A stretch of 64,000 nucleotides of DNA from Pseudomonadota bacterium (GTDB taxonomy: Bacteria > Desulfobacterota > Desulfovibrionia > Desulfovibrionales > Desulfovibrionaceae), in the NCBI GenBank assembly GCA_023411815.1, contig JAEYOJ010000102.1, positions 99,490-163,489 on the forward strand, in the 5' to 3' direction. The stretch's first letter is position 1. Each line of letters opens with the position of its first letter. Below the pieces are notes generated by a model, which was not told the origin of the DNA, ran no database searches, and worked only from the letters and a program-made list of their open reading frames with translations. This document shows, piece by piece, positions 32,136-40,530 of the stretch. The translations under genes and the position numbers were made by a program.

Positions 32136-33368
32136 GTGAAGGGACCGATGCGCAGGCTGACCGGAATCGACCCGTGCAGGATCGACCTCGCCGAACTGTT
32201 CGACGAGCTGCCCCTGGGGTTGGCGGTCATTGATGGGCAGGAGATCGTTCTCTTCCTCAACAGGAGCCTCGAGCTCCTGACGGGGTACCGCTGTGACGAG
32301 GTCGCCGGCCTGCCGGCCCGTCACGTGCTCCACCTGGGGCTGCTCCTGCGCGACATGCCCCAGGGCGAGACGGTCACGGATCTCATCGATCGCTACCGCC
32401 GCAAGCTGCCCGTGCGAGTCAAGCTTCTGCCTGTTTCTGGCACGGGAAAGGACGACGCGCGACGCCTGCTGGTGGTGGAAGACCTGAGCGCCCTCAAGGA
32501 GATCGAGGAGCGCGCCCGCAACGTGCTGGCCGGGGGTGATATCCTTTCGCGCAGTGCGGTAATGGAGGGAGTCAAGCGCCTCGTGCATGCCATAGCCGAG
32601 ACAAGCGTGCCCACGCTCGTCACGGGCGAAACCGGCACGGGCAAGGACCTCGTGGCCCTGGCCATTCACCGGGCCTCGTCACGCTCCCGCGGCCCTTTCA
32701 TAACCGTCACCTGCGGCCCCCTGCCCGAGCACGTCCTGGAAAGCGAACTGTTCGGCCAGGCCGGGAAAACCGAACTGCAGGGCAAGTTCCAGCTCGCCCA
32801 CACCGGGACGCTCTATATCGCGGAAATCGGCGATCTCCCTTTGACGCAGCAGGCCCGGCTGGTCCGGTTTCTCGATGAGGGCGTCGTGCATCCGGTCGGC
32901 TCGACTTCCGGGCAAAAGGTGGATGTACGGCTCATCATATCGACGAACCGCGATCCCGAGGCGCTGCTGCGGGCCAAAGCCCTGCGCGAGGATCTGTATC
33001 ACCGGCTGGGCGTCGCCCGCATTCACCTGCCGCCCTTGCGCGAACGCAGCGAGGACATGGATTTCCTCCTGGCTCACTTTCTCGACCTCTTCGCCTCACG
33101 TCTCAAAAAGGCCGTACGGGGCTTCACGCCCGAAGCCCGGCGCATTCTGTCCACATACCCCTTCCCAGGTAACGTCCGAGAGCTTAAGAACATTGTCGAG
33201 TTCTCGGTCATGATCGCCAGTGCGGAGGCCATAGGCCCGGATGAGCTTCCAAGCCACGTGCTTGCCTCCAGCCGCGCCGAACGCCGCGATCACCACAAGG
33301 CTCGGGCCGAAAAATCGCACCCGCGCAAAAGCGGGCGGGCCCATGCCGCCGGAAAGGGCGGCAAGTAG
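32136..33368 (+). CDS. PAS-AAA+ protein: degenerate enhancer-binding protein lacking the sigma-54 contact loop
   Basis: 410 residues, GTG 32136 after GGAGG. A PAS domain (about 15-120) has LPLGLAVIDGQEIVLFLNRS and ELLTGYRCDEVAG. The AAA+ domain keeps Walker A GETGTGKDLVALAIH (164-170) and ERSEDMDFLLAHFL. Yet the GAFTGA loop is gone: after ELFGQ the sequence runs AGKTELQGKFQLAHTGTLYI, about six residues short. The Walker B Asp is Ala (A229 in IAEIGDLP). The C-terminus is a basic His/Lys/Arg tail with no Fis helix-turn-helix. It should not open sigma-54 promoters itself. It may sense a ligand by PAS and partner the active activator or the nearby kinases. Confidence 0.85.
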   Translation: MKGPMRRLTGIDPCRIDLAELFDELPLGLAVIDGQEIVLFLNRSLELLTGYRCDEVAGLPARHVLHLGLLLRDMPQGETVTDLIDRYRRKLPVRVKLLPVSGTGKDDARRLLVVEDLSALKEIEERARNVLAGGDILSRSAVMEGVKRLVHAIAETSVPTLVTGETGTGKDLVALAIHRASSRSRGPFITVTCGPLPEHVLESELFGQAGKTELQGKFQLAHTGTLYIAEIGDLPLTQQARLVRFLDEGVVHPVGSTSGQKVDVRLIISTNRDPEALLRAKALREDLYHRLGVARIHLPPLRERSEDMDFLLAHFLDLFASRLKKAVRGFTPEARRILSTYPFPGNVRELKNIVEFSVMIASAEAIGPDELPSHVLASSRAERRDHHKARAEKSHPRKSGRAHAAGKGGK

Positions 33369-33385
33369 CCGGGCCGGGGGAGAGC

Positions 33386-33742
33386 ATGCGCGAAAAGCGA
33401 GTCCTGATTCCTATTTATCGCGACGAAGTCCACCCGCGCTTCGACCGCGCCGGGGAGATTCTCATCGCCGCGTTCACCGAGGACGGCCTGCCTTTGGAGC
33501 GGAAGATACTCCTGCTGGCCCATCCCTCGGCGGACGAGATATGCAACCATGTCCTGCGTGAGCGCATCACGCACGTCATCTGCGGCGCCATCGAGGAGGA
33601 ATACTACCACTACCTGCGCTGGAAGCGCATCGACGTGCTCGATTTCGTGGCCGGCCCCATAGAGGAATTGCTTGCGCGGTTCATCCGGGGAGAAGTCAAG
33701 CCCGGCGACGTGCTCTTCGAGCGCAAGGATGCCCATGAATAA
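33386..33742 (+). CDS. NifX/NafY-like cofactor-binding-fold protein
   Basis: 118 residues, ATG after GGGGAGAGC. The start REKRVLIPIYRDEVHPRFDR with AGEILIA matches the dinitrogenase iron-molybdenum cofactor-binding fold (NifX/NifB C-terminal class), where the early residues hold a metal cluster or small ligand. EICNHVLRERITHVICGAIE and IDVLDFVAGPIEELLARFIR complete the alpha/beta fold. There is no nif gene around; here it sits inside a kinase operon, so a sensory or regulatory use of the fold is inferred. Its stop overlaps the start of the next gene. Confidence 0.75.
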   Translation: MREKRVLIPIYRDEVHPRFDRAGEILIAAFTEDGLPLERKILLLAHPSADEICNHVLRERITHVICGAIEEEYYHYLRWKRIDVLDFVAGPIEELLARFIRGEVKPGDVLFERKDAHE

Positions 33743-35465
33743 GGCGGCCGCCAAGCTGGGTCTCAAGGCTTCCCCGCCTCCCGACCTCCACGGCACCAGG
33801 GACATCGCGCCCAGGCGCTACAAAGTCTTGCGCCGCAAGTTCGTGGCCATCATGGCCCTGGTCGCCATTGTCCCGCTCCTCACCATGGGAGTCATCAACT
33901 ATCTGGAATTCCAGGCCGCCCTGAGCCGGGAAGTCCAAAGCCCGTTGCGCGCGCTGCTTTACAAGACCAAGAACACCATCGAGCTGTACCTCGCCGAACG
34001 GGCCTCGACGGTGAGCTTCATCGCGCAGGCCTATGCCTTCGACGAACTGGCGGACGAAACCACCTTGAGGCGCATCTTCAAGGTGCTGTCCTCCACGTCC
34101 GAAGGCTTCGTCGATCTCGGCCTGATCGGCGAGGACGGAGTCCAGGTGGCCTACACCGGCCCCTACTCGCTCCAGGGAGTCAATTACTCCGACGAACCCT
34201 GGTTCCAACTTGTCCAGGTCAAGGGCCTCTATATTTCCGATGTCTTCATGGGCTTCAGGCGCTTTCCGCACATGGTCATCGCAGTCCGCCACCTGAGCGA
34301 CGACGGGCGCTTCTGGATCGTCAGGGCCACCCTCGACACGAGTCAGTTCAACAAGATCATCGCCGCCATGGGCCTTGAGCCCGATTCGGACGCATTCCTG
34401 CTCAACAAGCAGGGCGTGCTGCAGACCAGCTCGCGCTACTACGGGGATGTCCTGAAGGAAGTTCCGTTTGCGCTTCCGCCGCGGAGCTACGAGATCAATC
34501 TTCAGGACACCACCGACCCGGCGGGCCGGGACGTCTACATGGCCTACACATATCTCGCTGACGTGAACTTCGTGCTCATGGCCGTCAAGTCCCGCGTGGG
34601 CGCGCTGCAGACATGGTCCGCGGTCCGGAGTGAATTCATCCTGACTTTCGTGGTGGGTACGGTCCTCATCTTCCTGGTGGCCAATCGCCTGACCAACGGT
34701 CTTGTGCAGCGCCTCAAGGAGAGCGACGAACGCCGGGAGCTGGCCTTCCGCGAGGTCGAGCACAACCAGCGCCTCTCGTCCATCGGGCGGCTGGCCGCAG
34801 GTCTGGCCCACGAGGTGAACAACCCGCTGGCGATCATCAACGAGCAGGCAGGCCTGCTTAAGGATCTCCTGAGCAGGCAGGCCGAGGGGCCGGAGAAGGA
34901 ACGCTACGCCAGGCTGGCGGACTCCATCCTCGCCGCGGTAAAGCGTTGCCGGGACATCACCCACCGGATGCTCGGCTTCGCCCGGCGCATGGAGCTCGCC
35001 ATCGAGCCCCTGAACATCAACGAGGTACTCACCGAGACTCTCGGCTTCCTGCGCAAGGAGGCCGAGTCGCGCGACGTCGCCATCAACCTCGATCTCGATC
35101 CTAACCTGCCGGCCATACATTCGGACCGCGGGCAGCTGCAGCAGGTCTTCCTGAACATCTTCAACAACGCCTTGGCCGCGGTGAGCGACAATGGGCGCAT
35201 TCAAGTTTCCAGCAGGGACAGCGGCCCTAATATCATGATTTCCATCGAGGATAACGGCTGCGGCATGCCCAAGGAAACCTTGGAGCACATTTTCGAGCCG
35301 TTCTTCACGACGAAGAAAGGCAGAGGCACCGGCCTGGGACTGTCCATCACCTACGGCATCATCAAACGCCTGGACGGCGATATCGATGTCAGGAGCACAC
35401 CGGGCCAGGGCACGACATTCACGGTGATATTGCCCAAGCAGGGCAAGCTGGAAGAGAGGGATTAA
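33735..35465 (+). CDS. Membrane histidine kinase with an extracytoplasmic Cache-like sensor
   Basis: 576 residues, start ATG 33735 (AAGGATGCCCATG overlap with the previous gene). TM1 at about 36-56 and TM2 at about 300-320 enclose a 240-residue dCache-type sensor (VQVAYTGPYSLQGVNYSDEP, WFQLVQVKGLYISDVFMGFR). The cytoplasmic part has HisKA H359 in LAAGLAHEVNNPLAIINEQA, and the HATPase N, G1 and G2 boxes NIFNNALAAV, DNGCGM, FFTTKKGRGTGLGLS. It would phosphorylate one or more of the receivers encoded next. It is adjacent to a receiver gene with TAATG overlap. Confidence 0.95.
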   Translation: MNKAAAKLGLKASPPPDLHGTRDIAPRRYKVLRRKFVAIMALVAIVPLLTMGVINYLEFQAALSREVQSPLRALLYKTKNTIELYLAERASTVSFIAQAYAFDELADETTLRRIFKVLSSTSEGFVDLGLIGEDGVQVAYTGPYSLQGVNYSDEPWFQLVQVKGLYISDVFMGFRRFPHMVIAVRHLSDDGRFWIVRATLDTSQFNKIIAAMGLEPDSDAFLLNKQGVLQTSSRYYGDVLKEVPFALPPRSYEINLQDTTDPAGRDVYMAYTYLADVNFVLMAVKSRVGALQTWSAVRSEFILTFVVGTVLIFLVANRLTNGLVQRLKESDERRELAFREVEHNQRLSSIGRLAAGLAHEVNNPLAIINEQAGLLKDLLSRQAEGPEKERYARLADSILAAVKRCRDITHRMLGFARRMELAIEPLNINEVLTETLGFLRKEAESRDVAINLDLDPNLPAIHSDRGQLQQVFLNIFNNALAAVSDNGRIQVSSRDSGPNIMISIEDNGCGMPKETLEHIFEPFFTTKKGRGTGLGLSITYGIIKRLDGDIDVRSTPGQGTTFTVILPKQGKLEERD

Positions 35466-35860
35466 TGGACAGATCACCTTGGAAGGTCCTGCTGGTTGAC
35501 GACGAGCAGCAGTTCGTCTCGACCTTGGCCGAGCGTCTGGATCTGCGCGGAATCGCGGCGCGCGTGGCCTATAACGGCGATCAGGCCTTGGAGGCCGTCG
35601 AGATCGACGCACCGGACATCATGGTGCTCGATGTGATCATGCCCGGCATGAAGGGACTGGAAGTGCTCCGGCACGTCAAGGCCAAGCACCCCGAGGTGCA
35701 GGTCATCCTGCTCACAGGCCAGGGCGCCACGCGCGACGGCATCGAAGGCATGCGCCTGGGAGCCTTCGACTACATGATCAAGCCCCTGGACATCGAGGCG
35801 CTCGTGGAAAAAATGGAAGAGGCTTATAACGTCGCGCTCCAGGCGCGAAACTCGGAGTAG
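35465..35860 (+). CDS. Single-domain response regulator
   Basis: 131 residues: only a receiver domain. Acidic pocket D12/D13, phosphoacceptor D56 (PDIMVLDVIMPG), T84 (ILLTGQG) and K106 (YMIKPLD) are all present. With no output domain, it acts by protein interaction or as a phosphate relay or sink. The ATG overlaps the kinase stop codon (TAATG), and a second receiver gene with the same design lies downstream at 36579, which points to a branched relay. Confidence 0.93.
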   Translation: MDRSPWKVLLVDDEQQFVSTLAERLDLRGIAARVAYNGDQALEAVEIDAPDIMVLDVIMPGMKGLEVLRHVKAKHPEVQVILLTGQGATRDGIEGMRLGAFDYMIKPLDIEALVEKMEEAYNVALQARNSE

Positions 35861-35866
35861 GCCCAT

Positions 35867-36508
35867 ATGCGTGAAGACGTTTTCATGGGGGCGCTCATCT
35901 CTTCCGTCTCCCACGAGCTGCTCAACGTCCTGGCGACAATCCACCAGTCTTCGGGACTCATGGACGACCTCATGGGCGCCGGAGCCCGGAAGAGCTTTCT
36001 CGGCCTCGGCATGAAAACGGAATTCATGCACCAGGACAAATTCCAGTCCATCATCGCGAGCATCGGCCAGCAGGTGGAACGCGGCATGGCCTTGTCCGAG
36101 GCATTGAACACTCTCGGCCATGCCCCGGAGCAGGGTCCGCAGGGGCAATGCGAGCTGTGGGAGGCCGCCAGAGCGACCCTGTGCCTTGCCGAGCGGCAGT
36201 CCCGCAAGCGCCGCGTGCGGTTCTTGCTGCGCAAGCCGCAAGCTCCTGTCCTGACCGGCCTGGGGCGGCTATGGGCCATGATGGGCATCCACGAAGCCAT
36301 GGAAACACTCCTGGCCGTGGTCAAGGGGACCGACGTCGAGGTCATGATCGATGACGGCTCCGCGGGACCCGTCGTGCGCTTCGTGACGGAGTCGGCCGGA
36401 CTCGACGTGACGGCCGGGGAAATCACCCTTTGCGGGCTGACCGCCCGCCTGGAGCCGACGGGAAACGGTTTGGCGCTTGTGCTCCCGCCTGCGGGGAACC
36501 GCGCTTGA
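35867..36508 (+). CDS. Histidine-kinase-like protein with an H-box but no ATPase motifs
   Basis: 213 residues. The N-terminus ALISSVSHELLNVLATIHQS resembles a HisKA H-box helix, with His at residue 16. The rest (QVERGMALSEALNTLGHAPE, then a beta-rich LTGLGRLWAMMGIHEAMETL) follows the order of a kinase core but lacks the N, G1, F and G2 boxes that bind ATP. I infer a degenerate kinase that could act as a histidine phosphotransfer or dimerisation partner. I would not exclude a novel family. It sits between two receiver genes in the operon. Confidence 0.55.
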   Translation: MREDVFMGALISSVSHELLNVLATIHQSSGLMDDLMGAGARKSFLGLGMKTEFMHQDKFQSIIASIGQQVERGMALSEALNTLGHAPEQGPQGQCELWEAARATLCLAERQSRKRRVRFLLRKPQAPVLTGLGRLWAMMGIHEAMETLLAVVKGTDVEVMIDDGSAGPVVRFVTESAGLDVTAGEITLCGLTARLEPTGNGLALVLPPAGNRA

Positions 36509-36578
36509 TATACGGCATTATCCGAGCAATGGAACGGATCGGCATACCCGACGTGGATATCAAACAAGGAGAGCGAAC

Positions 36579-37040
36579 ATGCCCCTGAAGAAGATCAAGC
36601 TTCTGCTGGTGGACGACGAGGAGAACTTCGTCAACACCCTGTCCGAGCGCATGAAGATGCGCGATGTGCCCTCCAAGGTGGTTTACACCGGCGAACAGGC
36701 CCTGGAAGCCGTGAAGACCGAAACCCCGGACGTCATGGTCCTCGACCTGCGCATGCCCGGCATCGACGGCATGGAAGTCTTGCGCAAGGTGCGCAAGACC
36801 CACCCGCAGGTTCAGGTCATCATCCTTACCGGACACGGCACGACCCTGGACGAAGAGGAGGCCAAGCGCCTCGGAGCCTTCCACTACCACAAGAAGCCCA
36901 TCGACATCGACGAGCTCCTTGGCACGGTGAAGAAGGCGTACCGTGAGCGCATCGAGGACGCCATGGTCGCGGCGACCTTCGCCCAGGCCGGCGACTTCGA
37001 TGGCGCCGACGAGATCCTCAAGGAAGACAAGCAGAAGTAG
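36579..37040 (+). CDS. Single-domain response regulator with a C-terminal tail
   Basis: 153 residues. Receiver core D12/D13, D56 (VMVLDLRMPG), T84 (IILTGHG) and K106 (HYHKKPID) are intact. After residue 120 is a helical tail (AYRERIEDAMVAATFAQAGD, FDGADEILKEDKQK) of about 30 residues not seen in the first receiver. The His at 104 replaces the usual hydrophobic residue next to the active Lys. AAGGAG precedes the ATG at 36579. It is very similar to the 35465 product in the N-terminal third, suggesting duplication. Confidence 0.92.
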   Translation: MPLKKIKLLLVDDEENFVNTLSERMKMRDVPSKVVYTGEQALEAVKTETPDVMVLDLRMPGIDGMEVLRKVRKTHPQVQVIILTGHGTTLDEEEAKRLGAFHYHKKPIDIDELLGTVKKAYRERIEDAMVAATFAQAGDFDGADEILKEDKQK

Positions 37041-37060
37041 CATCAGGGAGGCCGGCCGTC

Positions 37061-38164
37061 ATGAGCAGGCAGGTTTTGCTCGTCGATGACGAAGCGGCCT
37101 TCGTTGACGCGCTGGCCCTGCGGCTGGAAGCGCGCGGCATCGAGGTCGACACGGCCTACGACGGGGAGACGGCCCTGGCGCGGCTTTCGGACGATGTGCG
37201 CGTGGTCGTCCTGGACGTGAACCTGCCCGGGCAAAGCGGGCTGGACGTTCTTGACGCCATCAAGGAGCGCTCCTCCCTGGCGGAGGTGCTGATGCTTACG
37301 GGCCAGGCGGATGTGCGCACGGCCGTGGAGGGGATGAAACGGGGGGCGGCCGACTACCTGCTAAAGCCCGTGGATATCGAAACCCTTGCGGAGGCCATCC
37401 GCCTGGCCGATCGGCGGCGGGAGCAATCCATCGAAAGCCGCCGCCTGCGCGAGACAGCCAGGCTCGCCACGCTGGGCGGGCTCGCCCGCGGCGTGGCCCA
37501 CGAGCTGAACAACCCGGTGAACGTCATGGTCACCTCGGCAGGATGGATGCTCGACCTTCTGGGGGAAGTCTCGGGTACTTGCCCCGAATACGGGGAGCTG
37601 AAGGACTCGGCCGAGCGCATCATCGTGCACGGACGGCGCTGCAAGGAACTGACCCTCAAGCTCCTGAAATATTGCGGGCAGCGCGACGCAAGAATTCGCG
37701 AGAACGACCTCGCGGCAACGCTGGGCAAGATACTCGAAGTTTTTGCGGAAAGGATCGGGGCCATGGGAGTGCGGACGGCGGTGACGCTGCCGACCGGCCT
37801 TCCTCCGTTGCTCTGGCCACCTGCCGATCTGGAAGACGTTCTGCGCGTTCTCGTGGAAAACGCCCTGGATGCCATGAACGCCGCGCCTCCGGGACAAGGC
37901 AGGCTGAACGTTTCCGCCCGCGTTCTGGACAACCGCCTGGAAATCGCCGTGGCCGACACCGGCCACGGCATCCCGGCCGACATACTGCCCAGGATATTCG
38001 ACCCGTTCTTCTCGACCAAGGCGCCCGGCGAAGGCATGGGACTCGGATTGGCCATCTGCCACACCATCGTCACAGGCCATGGCGGGCGCGTCGAGGTCGA
38101 AAGCGAAGCGGGCAAGGGCACGGTTTTCCACGTGCGCATCCCCTTTCGCTCCCCTCCCCCCTGA
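37061..38164 (+). CDS. Response-regulator/histidine-kinase hybrid
   Basis: 367 residues: an N-terminal receiver (D9/D10, D52 in VVVLDVNLPG, K102) followed by a complete kinase core with H147 in LARGVAHELNNPVNVMVTSA and ATP-binding boxes VLVENALDAM, DTGHGIP, FFSTKAPGEGMGLGLAICH. It has no membrane segment, so it is cytoplasmic and controlled through its own receiver, a typical downstream node of a phosphorelay. It is the last gene of the operon and ends 42 bases before the convergent N-formylglutamate amidohydrolase-like gene. Confidence 0.93.
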   Translation: MSRQVLLVDDEAAFVDALALRLEARGIEVDTAYDGETALARLSDDVRVVVLDVNLPGQSGLDVLDAIKERSSLAEVLMLTGQADVRTAVEGMKRGAADYLLKPVDIETLAEAIRLADRRREQSIESRRLRETARLATLGGLARGVAHELNNPVNVMVTSAGWMLDLLGEVSGTCPEYGELKDSAERIIVHGRRCKELTLKLLKYCGQRDARIRENDLAATLGKILEVFAERIGAMGVRTAVTLPTGLPPLLWPPADLEDVLRVLVENALDAMNAAPPGQGRLNVSARVLDNRLEIAVADTGHGIPADILPRIFDPFFSTKAPGEGMGLGLAICHTIVTGHGGRVEVESEAGKGTVFHVRIPFRSPPP

Positions 38165-38206
38165 CGGCCCTGACGGACTTGAAAAGCCTTCCCCGCGCGA
38201 GCCGGT

Positions 38207-39049
38207 TCAGCCTTGAGCCAGCCGCTCCAGTGCCCCTCGGGCCGAACCGGCCAGCATCTCGCACAGGCGCTTCCAGGCCGCACTGCCCGAAGCGCTGTCC
38301 ATGGCCACGCACTTCTGATTGACTTCCAGTTCCACGCCCATGTAGCGCGGGCCGAACTCCCGACGCAGGCTCGTGGCCAGACCGTCGGACACGCCCTTGT
38401 ACGGGTAATTGCGCCGTACGCGCAGAGCCGCGTCCCGTTCCCGCAGGACCTCCTGCCACAGGCGGCAGAAGCGGGCCTCGGCCTCGCGCGCGGGGTCGTA
38501 GAGCAGCCCGACGTCGGCCATGCGCTCCACACCGGACAGCACGGGCGTGAAACTGTGCGCGGCGATATGCAGCACGAGACCGCCGGAGGACAGATTTCCG
38601 GACACGATGTCGCGCACACGGTTTCGATGGGGATGATAATGGCGGCGCAAGATTTCCTCGCGCTCCTCGGGCGGCAAGCAGCGCGTGGCCTCGGAAAAAA
38701 GACGCGGATGACCGGGCGAGCGGTTCAGGTCCACCAGCAGCCGGGTGACGGTGGCGGCGACCATTTCCGCCTCCAGGGCATGCGCCAGGTCGCCGGCGAT
38801 CTCCAGCGCACCGGGATCCCAACCCAAGTGGCCGGCCAATTCGTCGCCCAGCCCCACGAAACGGTGCGCGTGCTCGGGCGGCACGCGGTTGCCGCCGTGC
38901 TCGCATGTCACTATGCAGGCGATATCCGTCCGCGCGGGTCTCGTCGCCGTGGCCGCGCGCCAGGGAAATACCCGTCCTCGCAAGCGTCTGCGCCTCTGCC
39001 GGGCCGCGCTTGGCCCTAGAACCCATTTTTTTGGCATCGACGAGCGCAT
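38207..39049 (-). CDS. N-formylglutamate amidohydrolase family protein
   Basis: 280 residues, ATG 39049 with AGGAG five bases upstream. After a 40-residue basic leader the family core begins: IACIVTCEHGGNRVPPEHAH (the CEHGGN metal site), TRLLVDLNRSPGHPRLFSEA, HIAAHSFTPVLSG and KGVSDGLATSLRREF with MGVELEVNQKCVA. The enzyme class cleaves N-formylglutamate in histidine degradation, but no hut genes are near. Its place after a GCS2-like and an ATP-grasp gene suggests hydrolysis of an amide in the product of that cluster. Two terminator-like hairpins separate it from the GCS2-like gene, so it may also be transcribed on its own. Confidence 0.87.
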   Translation of the reverse strand: MRSSMPKKWVLGPSAARQRRRRLRGRVFPWRAATATRPARTDIACIVTCEHGGNRVPPEHAHRFVGLGDELAGHLGWDPGALEIAGDLAHALEAEMVAATVTRLLVDLNRSPGHPRLFSEATRCLPPEEREEILRRHYHPHRNRVRDIVSGNLSSGGLVLHIAAHSFTPVLSGVERMADVGLLYDPAREAEARFCRLWQEVLRERDAALRVRRNYPYKGVSDGLATSLRREFGPRYMGVELEVNQKCVAMDSASGSAAWKRLCEMLAGSARGALERLAQG

Positions 39050-39086
39050 TCTCGCTCCTGCGGACGAATCGCCTTAAGTATCTTGC

Positions 39087-39118
39087 ACAAAAGCTGGAGA
39101 GGGCATCGCCCTTTCCAG
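39087..39118 (-). terminator. Terminator-like hairpin between the GCS2-like and amidohydrolase genes
   Basis: Minus strand: CTGGAAAGGGC / GCCCTCTCCAG (11 bp, one G-T), loop GAT, then CTTTTG. It precedes the amidohydrolase start by 38 bases. Confidence 0.65.
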
Positions 39119-39191
39119 ACCCATCCCACCAGTGTCTTATCCGAAGCAAGGCGTGCCCTGGACCAGCGCAGTTCATTTGCGGACTGCATTG

Positions 39192-39218
39192 AAACAACCG
39201 CCGCACGCTGCGCGGCGG
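39192..39218 (-). terminator. Second hairpin after the GCS2-like gene
   Basis: CCGCCGC / GCGGCGG with a seven-base loop, then TTGTTTC on the minus strand. Confidence 0.5.
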
Positions 39219-39294
39219 TCATGATCATCCGCCGACGCTCTGAGCCCTTCGTCACCAGTTTCAGGAGGCCAAGGCTCCTCGAACGCAAACGATC

Positions 39295-40530
39295 TCAAGG
39301 AGCAAAGGGCCTGCCATGTTTCAAGCAATCGCACAATTCGGCATAGACTTCCAGCAGACGACCACGACCGAACCTCGGCCCCAAGGCGGCGAGGATACGC
39401 CGGGCCAGACTGCCCTGGCCGAGGATGACCGCCAAGGGTTCCTCCCAGTCCGGGTCGCGCATGGCCGCCGGCAGACAGGTCTCGGCCAGCCAGGACCAAA
39501 TCTCGCCGCACTGCGCTCCAGGCGCTCCGGGATAGCCGAGAATCTTCATATAGCCCGCGTCCTCCACGACCGCCGCATCGGCGTCACGCGTGACACGGGC
39601 CAGGATGGCGGCCAGGGACTCGGTGGTCAGCCCGGCCTGGGCAGGCAGATCGCCAAGGCGGCCGTCGCACAGAGACTCCAAGGCGGCGCAGATGAGCCCT
39701 GCCGCGGCCAGGTCGGCCTGCGGGCACTCCTGGGCATCGAGCACGCGGATCTCGATGGAGCCCCGGCCGAAACGGGCGATGGCCCCGCGCGCGTTCAGGA
39801 ACTCCTCGCGCAACACGCCTTGCGGGTCCAGGGCAGCCATTTCCGCGAACATGGGCTGCATGATGATCCGGTCGTACTCCTCGCGGCTGGCGACCTGCTC
39901 TGGAACAATCAGGCCGGTCACGCTGGGCACGCGGGCCGAGTTGCGCGCGTAGTAGTCCAGGCGCGTGTCCAGGAAGCCCGTTGCCCTGCCATCCAGCACG
40001 GGCGTGCTGGCCGTGAGGGCCGGCATGAGCGGCAGCAGCAGGCGGATGGCCGCATGCAGGCGTGCGAACTCCTCGTCCCCGGCGAAAGGCAGGTTTATGT
40101 GCATGCTCTGCAGGTTGGACCAGCCGTGGCCCTTGCAGGAAAAGATGCGGTCATAGGCCTGGTAGATGACGCCGCACTCGTGGGGCCACAGGTGCGTCTC
40201 GGTCAGCGGGTCCATCCAGGGGTGCGCGCCCGTGGGCATGAGCCGGCAGCCCATGGCCGCGAGCAGCTCGTTCGCCCGCAGGGCCTCGGCGTGGAACTTG
40301 CGGGCAAGGCCGTGCAAACCGGGGGCCGGGCCGTTGGTCTTGAACTCGAGGACATGCAGAACCAGTTCGTTGGACCAGGCCATGTCCCCGCGCTCCACAT
40401 CGGCGACCTGGGCACCTGCCTCGGCTTCCAGCAGCCGGTCGGCCAGCGGGCGCAGGTCCAGGCTCCGGTTGTCCACGATCATGTTCTCGATCTCTATGCC
40501 GTAGGCCTCGAACAGCCGCAACGCGCTCAT
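39295..40530 (-). CDS. GCS2-type glutamate-cysteine ligase-like enzyme
   Basis: 411 residues. The start MSALRLFEAYGIEIENMIVD and LEFKTNGPAPGLHGLARKFH, GTHPW-type GAHPWMDPLTETHLWP, and the catalytic strand WSNLQSMHINLPFAGDEEFA resemble the GCS2/YbdK carboxylate-amine ligases. EIRVLDAQECPQADLAAAGL carries the late family motif. These enzymes join an amino acid to glutamate's carboxylate with ATP. The ATG overlaps the stop codon of the ATP-grasp gene (ATGA), a sign of tight coupling. The true substrate pair is not readable. Confidence 0.88.
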   Translation of the reverse strand: MSALRLFEAYGIEIENMIVDNRSLDLRPLADRLLEAEAGAQVADVERGDMAWSNELVLHVLEFKTNGPAPGLHGLARKFHAEALRANELLAAMGCRLMPTGAHPWMDPLTETHLWPHECGVIYQAYDRIFSCKGHGWSNLQSMHINLPFAGDEEFARLHAAIRLLLPLMPALTASTPVLDGRATGFLDTRLDYYARNSARVPSVTGLIVPEQVASREEYDRIIMQPMFAEMAALDPQGVLREEFLNARGAIARFGRGSIEIRVLDAQECPQADLAAAGLICAALESLCDGRLGDLPAQAGLTTESLAAILARVTRDADAAVVEDAGYMKILGYPGAPGAQCGEIWSWLAETCLPAAMRDPDWEEPLAVILGQGSLARRILAALGPRFGRGRLLEVYAELCDCLKHGRPFAP

